Source: Bimuria novae-zelandiae CBS 107.79 (taxonomy: Eukaryota; Ascomycota; Dothideomycetes; Pleosporales; Didymosphaeriaceae). Taken from it: DNA of 64,000 nucleotides. The position numbers were made by a program, and so were the translations under genes. The stretch spans positions 97,369 to 161,368 of the forward strand of contig ML976693.1 of assembly GCA_010015655.1 (NCBI GenBank), in the 5' to 3' direction. The notes below the pieces were generated by a model, which saw only the letters and a list, made by a program, of their open reading frames with translations, ran no database searches and was not told where the DNA came from. This document shows, one piece after another, positions 24,459 through 36,024 of this stretch; position 1 is the stretch's first letter, and the number at the start of each line of letters is the position of its first letter.

Positions 24459-24844
24459 TGTATCGGCGCAGGTCACTCAAAGGATCGATGTTGGCGTATC
24501 TCCTAGCAGAGGCATGTGGGAGTGCGTGTATAAGAATGTAGCCTCGAATGAATTAAGTGCCTATAGGCCTGGTACGAAAGGATACGGAAAAGGTACTGAA
24601 CTACAAAGGCCCCAAGCTCCTCTAAATACACCTCTTCCCAGATGGCTAGCTAGCACATAACTGCCATAGGTTGACCGTCGGTCTGATGGATCCGAAATAG
24701 GTCCGAATCGGATCCGTAGTTCCCCATCGGTCTGATAGATCCGAAATTGGTCCGATACGGATGAGTGTCGGTTTTCGGATGATCTCGAATCCTGTCTTGA
24801 CTGGCCAAGGGTTCTCGTGTCGACGAGCGATTGTTCCTGTTACA
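24459..24844. repeat. Solo LTR, 386-bp family, copy 1
   Basis: It starts TGTATCGGCG and ends CCTGTTACA, flanked by GTATC on both sides (24454-24458, 24845-24849). It interrupts the RNase H region of Gypsy-3. No coding sequence; GC-balanced, with repeated GGATCCGAA-like motifs. A second copy of identical length lies at 28750-29135 in opposite orientation. Confidence 0.9.
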
Positions 24845-27308
24845 GTATCGTGTTTCTGTATTATTAAATTTTCGTAAGTAATACGCAATTAGGTGCTATT
24901 TACTATTCTTTTCTTATTTTGCACATACGCCTATCGCGAGATCGCCTACGTCTGTCTTAAATTATAGTGGTTCTTTATTCTAAAAATTGATAAGTGCTAG
25001 TGGCATAATACATGCTATTTTTAAGAGTTAGAATAATATTCAATACTCTATTGTCTATATAAAGGGTATATCCTTTTTTATAAGGTCTGTTAGGGGTATC
25101 GTGATTTTTATGTAGTCCCAAATAAATTATTAATTAAATCTATAAAATTTAAAGAATTCTTAAATACTTTATACGGTCTTTAGTTTTAGCTACTTTTTAT
25201 TATATTTAATTTTGTTAGGTGCTATTTTAATTCTATTTATGCTAATAATATGTCCTAGAAATTCTAGTTTTTATACGTGGAATTTACACTTCTTTGGTTT
25301 GATTCGTAGGTGTACTCTATCCAGTGCTTTTAGTACTGTCTATACGTGTGGTACGTGAGCTGTCTCGTTTTTAGAGAAGACAAAATTGTCGTCTATGTAT
25401 GTAATAATAAATATATCTAGATAATTGCGTAAGATATTATTAACTAGTGCCTAAAAGGTTACTAGGGTATTAGTATGTCTAAAAGGTATAACTATATATT
25501 TAAATAGTTTATAATATATTCTAAACGCTGTCTTCCACTCCTTACTTTTTTAATACCTATAAGGTAGTATATATCTTATAAATTTGTTATTATAATGGTC
25601 TTTGCTCTTAAGAGTTAGTCTTAAAGTTTTAAGATATTTAGTAGTAGGTATTAATTCTTAATTATTATATTGTTAAGTTTCTTATAGTCTATATAGGATC
25701 TTAGTTATCTATCCTTTTTTAGTACAAATATAGAAGGACTAGCTACTAGTAACTTTAAAGGTCTAATATATCTTTTTGCAAGATTTATCTTAATAAATTC
25801 CTTTTTCTGCTAGAGTTCTTTTTTTAGTTTTATTATATAGTAGTTTAAAGGGTGGCGTCTTCTCTTCTTCTAAGTTATTTGTATAATCCTAAAGTTAATA
25901 TTCTAAAAGGTTTGCTTTTCCTTCTCTTATAGTAAACATATAATTCCATGCTTGGTAGCATTCTAAAATTTTATAGTTTATGCTGTTATCTATCTTCTTG
26001 TGCTTTATAACCTGATGGTTCCTGCCAGCATTTGCCAAGGATTTTTCCCGTTTTTTAACTATCCGTCGCGAGACTATATTATTAATAGCTCTCTTATTTA
26101 CTATTATACTCTATTAGTGCGTAGGCTTTACTTATAATATATAGTTATAGTGCTTAAAGAATAGCTATTTTCTTTTTTAATTAATTATAGGATTATGCTT
26201 CCTTAACTAGGGTAGTCTTAAAATTACATCGTAATTAGCTTTTTTAATAACGTTAAGGGTGATTAGTTCCTAGTTTCTATAAATCTTAAGAATTATCTTA
26301 ACCTTCTATTTAATTCTTACTTTGCTAGGCATTATTTATCTATTTATAATATAAATAGTAGAGGGTATAGCCTTCTTACGTTTATAGAGCCCTGCTTTAT
26401 TAAGTGCTTTTTTTAATATAAAGCTCTCTTGTGCTCCTAAATTTTGCATAGCTATTATTTATATTCCTTTAAGCTATACTAATAGCTTAATTAATGCCTA
26501 GCTATTAATAGTATTTAATTCTCTAAAGGCGTTCTCTTGCCTAAGCTTAGGTCTAAAAAAGATACTTTCTTAATAAGTAGTTTCATAGGTCTTAGCATTC
26601 CTTCTTTATTTTATAGACATTCATTATATCTTTCCTATAAATAGGTTGCTTTACTAAATTCTCTTCCCTCTACTTTATCCCAGCGTACTAGTTGTCTATA
26701 GTAGTTCCTTAGTCTAATTCTGTTGAGTGCTTTATCCTACTTATGTTCTTTAAAATCTAAGTAGAGGCATGTTTACTATTCTATTAATATATAGCTTCTG
26801 TTAATTAATATTAATAGTACGTTATTAGTAGCTTTATCTAAATATAAAAAGTACTTAGTTTCGCGTTTATCTTAGAGGTCTACGTTATACTTTATAATTA
26901 GGTAATTAAACTATTTTTATTAATATTATTATTTTTATTTTAGAAAACATTTTTCTTACTTTCTTACGTAGTGCGTGGTGTATTAATCGTACGTATAGTA
27001 TCTCTATTAAAGGGTACTGTAATTAGGGTTTTAGTAGTCTAGGTAGTACTTTAGTTTATAATTATCTTTTTCTTTAATGTATGTCTTGCGTAAATCTTAA
27101 TATTTATATCTATAGTCAGCGAATTCTCACGCGGCTTCACAAATTAGGTTAGTTTATTTTAGTAGATACGTGACGTACCTAGTTTCTATTACTAAGTATC
27201 CAAAGTCTCCTTTTCTAGATTATTTTATTTTTAGAAAGTTAAAGACGTTCTATTACTTAGCTTTCTTTAGAGATTGTCTTACATTTAGGTGTAGTATAGG
27301 AGAGTATT

Positions 27309-27531
27309 TGTCAGATTTGATAGTGTTCTGTCACTTTGAGATAATGCAATGATGAGAATTTGATGGATGTGATAATTGATTGATGATGTTCGTGTTCTGT
27401 GTTCCTGGAATGCAGATGTGTGCGAGGCTCTAAATAAGTGCCGCTGCAGCGCTAGCCCTATTTAGAATAGTACAAAAGAGAGAGTGCTCCAGCCTTATAT
27501 CCACAACAGATAGAGGCTATATAATCGGACA
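27309..27531. repeat. LTR-like sequence at a chimeric junction
   Basis: It starts TGTCAGATT and ends AATCGGACA, near-perfect inverted termini with TG...CA ends, and is 223 bp long but unrelated to the other 223-bp element. It is not RIP-mutated. The flanks (GTATT and GGTAG) do not form a target duplication. Gypsy-3 coding homology stops on its left and a different gag begins on its right. Confidence 0.5.
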
Positions 27532-28214
27532 GGTAGCTATTGCCACGTGTAAGAGGTTAGTCGTGCTAACCTTAGTCTATATTTTTAGGTAGTCCTGTAC
27601 GAAGTAGCCCTATTCTTTGCATTAGAGGTAGGCTTTATTCTTAAATCTTTACTTTTACTCTTCTTATAAGATACTATCCTTACCCTAGTAGCCCTTTTTT
27701 AGCTTATATAGCTGCTTCCCTTTGCCGTTTTTCTTTTTATACCACTAGGCTTTATTAGGTATAATAACGTCCCTATTCTTATCCCTTATCGTAAGTCGGG
27801 TGCTAGTTTCTTTTCTAGAGAGTAGTTAGGTGCTATACTATTTTTCTATCTTTCGCTTATATAGGCGATTGTCTACTTTAATAGTATTATTTATAAGCTC
27901 TTCTAAATTATCTACTTTTCCTTAATAGACTAGTTTATCCTTAACTATCTCCTTTAGCCTATTATAGTAAGTAATTATAAGTACGATTTCTCCCTATCCG
28001 TTAAGTTCCGCTATAATCTATTTAAACTCTAAAATATAAAGTACTATTAATTTTTCTTAGCGTAGGCGTTAGAGGCGTATTTTAGCCTAATATTCTTTAT
28101 TAATTATACTAATATTTCTTTTATAGCTTTATAAAAGGCCTCTTAATTCTTAAAGGCATCCTTAGTAGCGTTTAACTTATAACTCTTAAGCTTGCTATAC
28201 TTAAGGAAGTTATT

Positions 28215-28437
28215 TGTAATGAGGTAAGCGCCCCGCTTACTAAGCCAATACTATGTGACTTCCTCACCTGCACCAAAAGGTACGCACGAGAATACTTAAG
28301 CCAAGTATTACTCGTATAGTATAATATATATAGGATATGCTAGGGTCAGCCACTAGCGCTAGTGTTTGATCCTAGCCTAGCCGGAACCTCTATAAGCGAG
28401 AGAAGGCCACGTGTTCGACCGTGCCTACCTCGTTACA
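28215..28437. mobile_element. 223-bp short element (solo LTR/TRIM-like), copy 2
   Basis: It has the same length and orientation as copy 1 at 14251-14473 and appears to differ by only about one base (CTTAAGCC against CTTAACCC). Its own 5-bp duplication is TTATT (28210-28214, 28438-28442). It is un-RIPed although the host gag around it is strongly mutated. Confidence 0.87.
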
Positions 28438-28749
28438 TTATTAATTATTAGCCTAGTCTATATAGCTACCTTATCTTATATATTTATATAGGTGACTAAG
28501 ATCTTATCTTATTCTATCTTAAACCTTCTTAGATTATAATAGATAAATAGTTTTATTTACCTTAAGAACGTTCCTAGGTAGCCCTTACTAGTATAAGGTT
28601 TAGGCTTAGGAACTTTTAGTTAATGCCTTATATATTCTTATCTATTTATTTTCTTACTTATCTTATTAATAATTTCTTAAAGCTAGGCTATCTAAGTCGC
28701 TTACTTAATAACTAGTTCTCTTAGTATTCTTTTTCTGTTCGCTAGGGCT

Positions 28750-29135
28750 TGTAACAGGAACAATCGCTCGTCGACACGAGAACCCTTGGCCAGTCAAGAC
28801 AGGATTCGAGATTATCCAAAAACCGACACTCATCCGTATCGGATCAATTTCGGATCTATCAGACCGATGGGGAACTACGGATCCGATTCGGACCTATTTC
28901 GGATCTATCAGACCAACGGTCAACCTATGGCAGATATGTGCTAGCTAGCTATCTAAAAAGAGGTGTATTTAGAGGGGCTTAGGGCCTTTATAGTTTAGTA
29001 CCTTTTCCGTATCCTTTCGTACCAGGCCTATAGGCACTTAATTTATTTAAGGCTACTTTCTTATACACGCACTCCTATATGCCTCTACTAGGAAATACGC
29101 CAATATTAATCCTTTGAGTGACCTGCGCCGATACA
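28750..29135. repeat. Solo LTR, 386-bp family, copy 2
   Basis: This is the reverse complement of the copy at 24459-24844 with scattered transition differences, flanked by GGGCT on both sides (28745-28749, 29136-29140). It reads TGTAACAGG to CGATACA. Confidence 0.9.
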
Positions 29136-29637
29136 GGGCTAAGGTTATCGAGCTAGGTCCTGCTATTATACTATAAGGTAGTTAAAGTGTTATAGGGCTC
29201 TCTTACTTAGTCTAATCTAAGTTAGAGTAGTAAGGTAATAAGGTACCTTATAAATTATTAAGTAGTATAAGTTAATACGACACTTAGCGCGTGCTAGATA
29301 ATTTAATTTTATAATAAATAAAATAACTATTAGTCTGTATAGGAGAACGCACTTACATAAAAGATATATAAGTTAACTATAAGGAGCGTATAAAGGAAAC
29401 TATCCTATATATATATCCTCCTTGTCCTATAGAATCCCACGGTATCCCATACTCTAGTTCCATAGGATCTCATGGGATATCTTGGGACGTTACGTGACCA
29501 TGGTCACGTGGTCCTATAATGTCTTATAGTCTTGGCGTCTGAGACAGCCTGAGACATTACGTAATCCTAAGGTGGGGCCTAATTGTCGTTATAAGGCCCG
29601 TCGTCCCACCTTCGACTTCTGGATCGTAATAAGATAG

Positions 29638-30095
29638 TGTTAAGATCCCAAAGAGGTAGCTATTCTCTAAGGGGCTAAGGTTGGTTCTCGGGCAGGAGTA
29701 CTAGTAGGACAGGAAAGGGTTATAGTGATAGCTTACGCCTGTTACTAAGGGCGTTAGTATTAAAGGTATATACGGTATAATTAAATTAACAAGGTTGCTT
29801 ATTCAGATCTAAACGATAGATTAATAAACAGGTTAAATATAAATGCCTTAAGGGTATTCGTATAGGTTTATATACAAGAGGGGTAAACCTTACCGTTTAT
29901 CTCTCTTTCTACTATTCTTAGATTCTAATAGATGGTCGCGCTGTCCGTGGATGGTGCACCTTCTATAATCTTAGCAGGATAGTATGTCTTGGCTGGATAG
30001 TACATTACGTGACCTTGGTTACGCGACCCTGCCAAGTGTCACTTCCACTAAGGCCCGTTAGTCCTCCGCGTTCTATACATGTTTAGATCCTAACA
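29638..30095 (-). repeat. Gypsy-4 3' LTR
   Basis: On the plus strand it reads TGTTAAGATCCC to GATCCTAACA. The U5 half is shared with the Gypsy-2 LTR, whereas the U3 half (30,095 inward) is unrelated. It has more RIP-type differences than its partner. Confidence 0.88.
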
Positions 30096-30236
30096 TTACC
30101 TCCCCTCTTTTAGATAGCGTCCTTGGTATCCTTGTTCCGCGCCCCTTAGCTGTAGATACGGTCGTCGCATATAAATACTCGCGTAAGTCGCTGTTTTCGT
30201 GTTCTAGTCTTAATGCCTTCCTAACTATGCCTAAGG

Positions 30237-30880
30237 ATCCTAAGCCCCGTAAAGCGCGCGCGCCTCGCAAGAAGACTTTAACCTAAGAGTAACGTAATTA
30301 TATTCGCCATGTCGAAGAGAGTAGTAAAGAGATGCCTTTTCGTTATAGTCGCTATAAAAAGCTAAACATTTGTTATTTTATAAATACTGTATCTAGTTGT
30401 TGCGCTGGTTGTATCGCTGCAAGAAGCGAGTGTGAATTATTTATTCCTAAAGAGGAGTGGGAGAAGGTAGAGGATAAGGAACGTAAAAAATAATTAGCTC
30501 TAGCTTACGCTGAGGAAGAAGCGTTACGCGATTAATAAGAACTTACTTACTATAAGCGTAAGTTATTAGAAATTAAGAGTTGTAAGAGGTTATTCGCGCG
30601 TTAGGATAGGAAGTTACTAGACGCCTAAGATAAGGTGTAAGAGATAGAGAGCTCGAGTGCGAATGCTCTGTTCTAAAATAATTTCTTCGCTAATCTAGGC
30701 TAGTTACTGGCCAATAATCCCTTTCTTAATCTATTAATAGATTTTCTTCTTAACGAATTTTTATTAGGTTCTCCTCTAATCGTTCCTAATTCCTTCTTAT
30801 GGTCTAACAATAGTATTGTGCTAATAATTAGTAATAGTTATTAAGGTTTGCTTCTAGTTCCTATGTGTCTTCTAAGTGTA
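30237..30880 (+). pseudogene. Antisense accessory frame of Gypsy-4
   Basis: An ATG frame at 30237 (MPKDPKPRKARAPRKK) runs opposite to pol just inside the 3' LTR. It shows a CCAGCIAARSECEL cysteine motif, then EEWEKVEDKERKK and a coiled-coil-like Ala/Glu-rich stretch (LAYAEEEALRD), broken by a few RIP-type stops. The layout (basic N-terminus, Cys cluster, coiled coil) and position match the frames in Gypsy-2 and Gypsy-3. The Cys cluster resembles a small zinc-binding motif; that is inference. Confidence 0.55.
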
Positions 30881-33122
30881 AATATCCTTTTTACTTAATT
30901 AAGTAGGTTCGTGGCTAATCCGTGTGTTATAGTATCTTCTTAACTTCGAATTCGGTTTCTTCCTCTAGCTAGTAATAGAAGGTGGTTTCGACTGGTGTCT
31001 CTAGGTCCGCTGGTTCTAATCGGTCTATATAGAATACTAGGTGTATTTTGGCGTCTGGTGGTAATTCCAATTAGTAGTTAACCGGTGATATTTGTTTGGA
31101 AATGAAAAATGGCCTAACCTTAATATAATCTAGTTTCTTGTGCTTTTTCTTCTAAGTTCGAAGATTTTTCGTAAGTAGATATGCTTTATCCCCCTTCTTT
31201 AGCTAAGGTGCCGTTTTTCTTTTTTGGTTCGTGTAGGAAATACTTTGCTGTTAAGCTTTCTTAAGGTTCTCTTGGAGTTGTTAATGTATTTCTTTTATTT
31301 TTGTAGCTGTGTTGATGGCTTCTTCCGCTCTAATGGCAGTAGGAAATGTCTAATTAAAGAAATATAGATATCTTCTGTGGTTTGCATAGAACGGTGTATA
31401 TCCAGTTACTACTAATATCTTATTGTTATATGCTAATTGTGCCATTAGTAATAGGGAAATCTAGTTATTCTTCTGGTTGTTGCAGTAGATGCGTAGGTAC
31501 GTTTCTATTATTTAATTCGTACGTTCTGTTTGTCCGTCCGTCTGTGGGTGGTAGGCTGTTGATAGTTTTCGTTTTATTCTAATAAGTGCCATGAGTGTTA
31601 TCTAGTAGTTCGAAGTAAAGAGTTTGTCTCTATTGCTAATAATTGTCTTGGGAATGCCATAATGTCGTATAAGTCGATCTAGGATAAGGAACGCTAGTTC
31701 CGTTACTGTTATTGCCTTTTTGCACGATAGTAATTCTACATATTTAGTAAATCTGCACACTATTACTAGTATTACGTTGTAACTTACTCTGTTTATGGGA
31801 TCCTTTAACTTTAGCAATCCTATAATAAAGTCTATTGCGATGTCTTTCTATAGTGCTGTGGGTATCTAGATAGCTTGCATTTCTCCGTATTTAGGATGTG
31901 TTGCGTATTTATTACGCTGGCAATCTGCGCATTTGCGTATGTAGGTTGTTACTACTTCCTTAATTCCCTTGAAGCTGTAGTTCCTTTGGATTAGCTCTAT
32001 TATTTTTTTAATTCTAGGGTGTCTATATGCAGGGTCGTCGTGGTATTATTGTATAACCTTTGTTTATTATTCCTTTAGTACTTCCCGTGTGAGTATAAGG
32101 AGTTGATTAAGTTCTGCTGTTAGTTCTAAGGAACTGTTAGGATTTTTCTTTAGTATTACAGAGTAGGTTTTAACCTTTTCTCTATTATTATTTATTCTAC
32201 TAAGAGCGTCTGCTCGTCTGTTTTCCTTGCCTAGGGTGTATATAATTTTAAATTTATATTATCCTAGTGTTTCTAACTATCTTCCTTGTCGTTGGTTCAG
32301 TTCTTTCGTGGTTGTGAAACGTGTGAGGTTTTTGTAGTCTGTAAAGATTATAAGTTCTAAGTAACTATGTGCATAGATCCTCTAGTGTTTAATAGCTTTT
32401 ATAATCGCGAGTAGTTCTTTGTCGTGTACTTTGTATCGTAATTCTTTGAGTGTAAACTTGTGTGCGTAGTATGCAATTAGGTGCTATTTACCATTCTTTT
32501 CTTATTTCGCGCATGCTCCGACTGCTAAGTCGCTTACGTCTGTTTTGATACGCAGGGGTTTGTTGTCCTAGAAGTGTATAAGGACTAGTAGCGTAATACA
32601 TGCTTTCCGTAGCGTTTAGAATGCTTACTCGCATTCTTTTGTCTAATTAAAAGGTTTATCTTTCTTTATAAGGTTCGTAAATGGTAGCGTAATTCTGGAG
32701 TAGTCTATGATAAACTATCTATTAAATCTAGTAAATCTAAGGAAGGCTCGTACTTTCTTAAGGTTAGTAGGTAATTTCTACTTCTTTACTTCCTTAATCT
32801 TCGAAGGGCTTACTTAGATACCTTCGGTATTAATAACATGTCCTAGAAACTCTAATTCTGTAATATAGAATTTACATTTCTTAAGTTTTAATTATAGGTT
32901 AGCGCTATCTAGTGCTTGTAGTACTATTTATACGTGTTATATATAATCCTTCTCTTGTTTAGAGAATATCAGGATGTCGTCGAGGTAGGTAACTATAAAT
33001 ATGTTAAGGTAGTTCCTTAGTACGTTATTAATTATTACTTAGAACGTTGCTGGTGCGTTCGTGAGTCTAAAAGGCATAACTTGGTACTTAAATAGTCCGT
33101 ATCTAGTTTAAAAGGCTATCTT

Positions 33123-33341
33123 CTACTCGTCACCTTCTGCTATTCGTATAAGGTAGTATCCGTCTCGTAGGTTAAATTGTGTGAATATCTTAGCTCGTCC
33201 TAGCCTGTCTCGAGACTCTTGTATGTTTGGTAGTGGGTATCTATTCTTAATTGTCATGTTATTTATCCTTCTATAGTTAATGCATGGACGTTGTATTCTA
33301 TCCTTCTTTATAATAAATATTAAGGGTAATGCTGCTGGCAA
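33123..33341 (-). pseudogene. Gypsy-4 reverse transcriptase fragment
   Basis: The minus frame reads LIFIIKKDRIQRPCINYR, NRYPLPNIQE and AKIFTQFNLRDGYYLIRIAEGDE, the fingers and palm start of a Ty3/gypsy reverse transcriptase, with the first catalytic Asp position (FDLR) changed to FNLR. Confidence 0.85.
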
Positions 33342-36024
33342 TTCTAACTTACGTATCTATTACCTCTTAAGGGCTTTCTTTAGGAATTCGCGTGTCTATT
33401 AGAGTTCTTTTGCGCTTTATCTATATAGTAGTCTAAAGGGTGGCGTCTTTCCCTCTTTAAGAATAATGCAATAATCTTAGTGTGTATGCTTAAGAAAGGC
33501 GTTAGCTCCTTTCTCTTCCTAAAACAAATAACTCTATTCCTTATATTTATTAGGGATATTAAGAGGTGTGCTGTTCTCTTTATACTTACGCTTTATAACT
33601 TAGTAGTTCCTGCTAGCGTCTACTAAGTTAGTTTCGTGTTTATCGACTTCTAGTCGCGAGACTATGTTATTAATAGCTCTCTTATCTACTATTATGCTTT
33701 GTTAATGCGTAGGCTTTGCTTGCAATGCACAGTTGTAGCGCTTAAAGAATAGCTCTTTCTTTTCCTAGTTAACTATGGGGTTATGCTTCCTTAATTAGGG
33801 TAATCCTAAAATCACGTCGTGATTGGCTTCTTCGATAATGTCGAGGGTAATCGATTCCTGGTGTCTATGGATCGTAAGGGTAGTTTCGACCTCGTATTCA
33901 ATGGTTGCTTTGCTAGGCATTAGTTGTCTATTCGTAACATGAATAGCATAGGGTATGGCCTTCTTGCGCTTATAGAGTCCCGCTCTATCAAGTGCTTTTC
34001 TCGACATATAGCTTTCCTGTGTTCCTAAGTCTAGCATGGCTTTCATCCATGTTCCTTTAAGCTATACTAGTAGCTTAATTAATGCCTGACTGTTCGTGGC
34101 ATTTAGTTCCTTAAAGGCGTTTTCTCGCCTAAGTCTAGGTCTAAAAAAGACATTTTCTTCGTAACTAGCTCTATAGGTTCGAGGTGTCCTTCCTTCTTTT
34201 TCCCTTAAGGCTACTGCTAGGCCTCTTTTAGGATAGCTTCACCGTCTTCTTCCTTTGTTACTATTTTAATCCTAAGGGTCGTGGTCCCTTTTAGTACGCG
34301 ATTGAACCTATGCTTTTCTTTTTACTCCCTATGTTCCTTATAGTTAGGGTGTAAGCATGTTTGCCATTTATCTAACGCGTATTTTCTATTAACTAGTAGT
34401 AATAGTGCTTAGTTTAGTGCTTAGTTAAGGTGTGGAAAGTATCGCGTTTTACATTTATTTTAGAGGTGAACGTTATAATAGTTAATAGGGTAGTTAAACC
34501 ACTCCCATTTGCATCGTTGGTATGTTTGGGGAAAGTAGCTATATTCCTTAGCTTAGTAATAAAGGGTATATTAATCTTCTCTATAGAGGGTCTATTATAT
34601 AGTCTCATGCGTAGGGTTGCAGTGGTCCAGGTCGTACTATAGTTCGTAGTTCGGGTTTTCGTTTAGGTACTTCTTTTTAGGGTCTTCGTGGGCATAGCGA
34701 TAGTCTGCCATTTCACGTGCTGCCTTGCTAACTATATTAGGTTAATAGGCGTAGTAAAATGCAGCTATATAGTTTTATTATTCTATTACTGTAAACCCGA
34801 AGTCTCCTTCCCTTAGTTAGTATCTTTCTAAGAAGTCGAAAACATTTATCGTCTTACTAGTAACAGGTTTGCTCTAGCTAGGGTGAGGTATAGGAAATTA
34901 AGGTATTAGCTCCTTTTCTTTCTTATTCGAACTTTTATATGCATCCTTGTAGAGTTATAAGTTAAGTAACTCTAATTGTTCTAATTCTTTGTCGTGGATA
35001 TTAACTTGTTTAATAGCGTTTATTACTTGCTATTCTTCGTCGGTTGTTTCTTTGTCGACGGTTAGTACGTTTAGTTACCTAGTAATCTTATTCTTAGATC
35101 TACAGTTCCTGGCTATGTGGCCTGGTTTACTATATATAAAACATTTACGCGTCTCGGTCCCCTGTCGTCGGATTCTATCTAAGATACGTTAGTTAGGCTT
35201 TTAGAAGCCTGTAACCTTTCCTATTCCCTTTTCCAGGTTGTTAAACTAGACATCTTTTATTAGTTAGGGTCCGTAATAGTTACGTTGCTGGCGTCAAGGT
35301 GTTTTTAGTGGCGCCTTATAGACTATAGGTGCCTGTCGTCCGAAACTGGCGTTCCTTAGATTCCTGCGGAATTCTTCCTACAAGGCGAACCATTCCCTAT
35401 TAATACAGATAGTCTCTTTATATAGTTCTTCTAGGGTCTCTACCTTTATACTACTACGTAGTAGTTCCTCGCGCACGTTGCGTTTAAGTCCTTATTTATT
35501 TATTATTTTAAGAAATTTGTCCTCTTAGTCGAGTTGCACGGCGTACTTGCGGAATTTAGCTATATACTTAGCTACAGATTATTACTATTAGATTGTCTAG
35601 ATCGCACGCTTAGCAATAGCGGTTTTATTAGTAATTCTAAATATCTATTAAAGGCATTTCTTAAAGTTGGCGTAGTCCTTAATAATATTAATAGTATCTT
35701 TATTACTGTTAATGTAGTCTTTATCCTCGTTGTCGTAATCCATATCTAGGTATTTAACTAGGTAAGGATAGATCTATTCTTTAGCGCTTCCTCGCATATA
35801 GGTCACTGCGAAGATAACCTTCTTTTTATCTTTAAAGTCTTAGTTTTAGTTAAAGAAGTAGAGGTCTAGTTATAATAGCTAGGTGTTAAGGAGGGTACGA
35901 TTACTATTATATAAGTCAGGTTTATGTGCCTTGTTCTTGCCATCCCCCATAGGGGTGACGTGGTTGTCCGAAGCTATGGAAGAGGTAGGGGTCCTAGTAG
36001 TACTTATATTAAGGGTGTTTAAGA

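Larger units (their letters stand above)
18786..27308 (-). mobile_element. Gypsy-3: Ty3/gypsy element, minus strand, gag side missing
   Basis: The left end is an LTR (18786-19219) in opposite orientation to the Gypsy-2 LTRs. Interior sequence aligns by eye with Gypsy-4. In minus sense: protease about 26200-26460, reverse transcriptase about 25100-25900, RNase H about 24200-24980, integrase about 23500-24050, then the accessory frame near the 3' LTR. All are heavily RIP-mutated. It is interrupted by a Fot1 element (20178-23188) and a solo LTR (24459-24844). Homology to Gypsy-4 stops at about 27308, so gag and the 5' LTR are absent. The left flank GTTTA has no partner in the window. Confidence 0.8.
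27532..29637 (-). mobile_element. Gypsy-5: gag and leader remnant of another Ty3/gypsy family
   Basis: Minus-strand conceptual translation gives a Retrotrans_gag-like protein: KVPKPKPYTSKGYLGTF near 28600, IKLFIYYNLRRF near 28540, EFYKAIKEI-like sequence near 28130, and a basic PDLR-type tail near 27800. It differs from the gag of Gypsy-2 and Gypsy-4. It is interrupted by the 223-bp element (28215-28437) and the 386-bp solo LTR (28750-29135). Bases 29141-29637 hold no frame and are probably leader or LTR remnant. They include the perfect 18-bp palindrome ACGTGACCATGGTCACGT (29492-29509). Its pol is missing. Confidence 0.65.

Noticed and set aside
30073..30270. 65-codon minus-strand frame inside Gypsy-4
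   Set aside because: It spans the LTR edge antisense to the better-supported accessory frame and has no features of its own.
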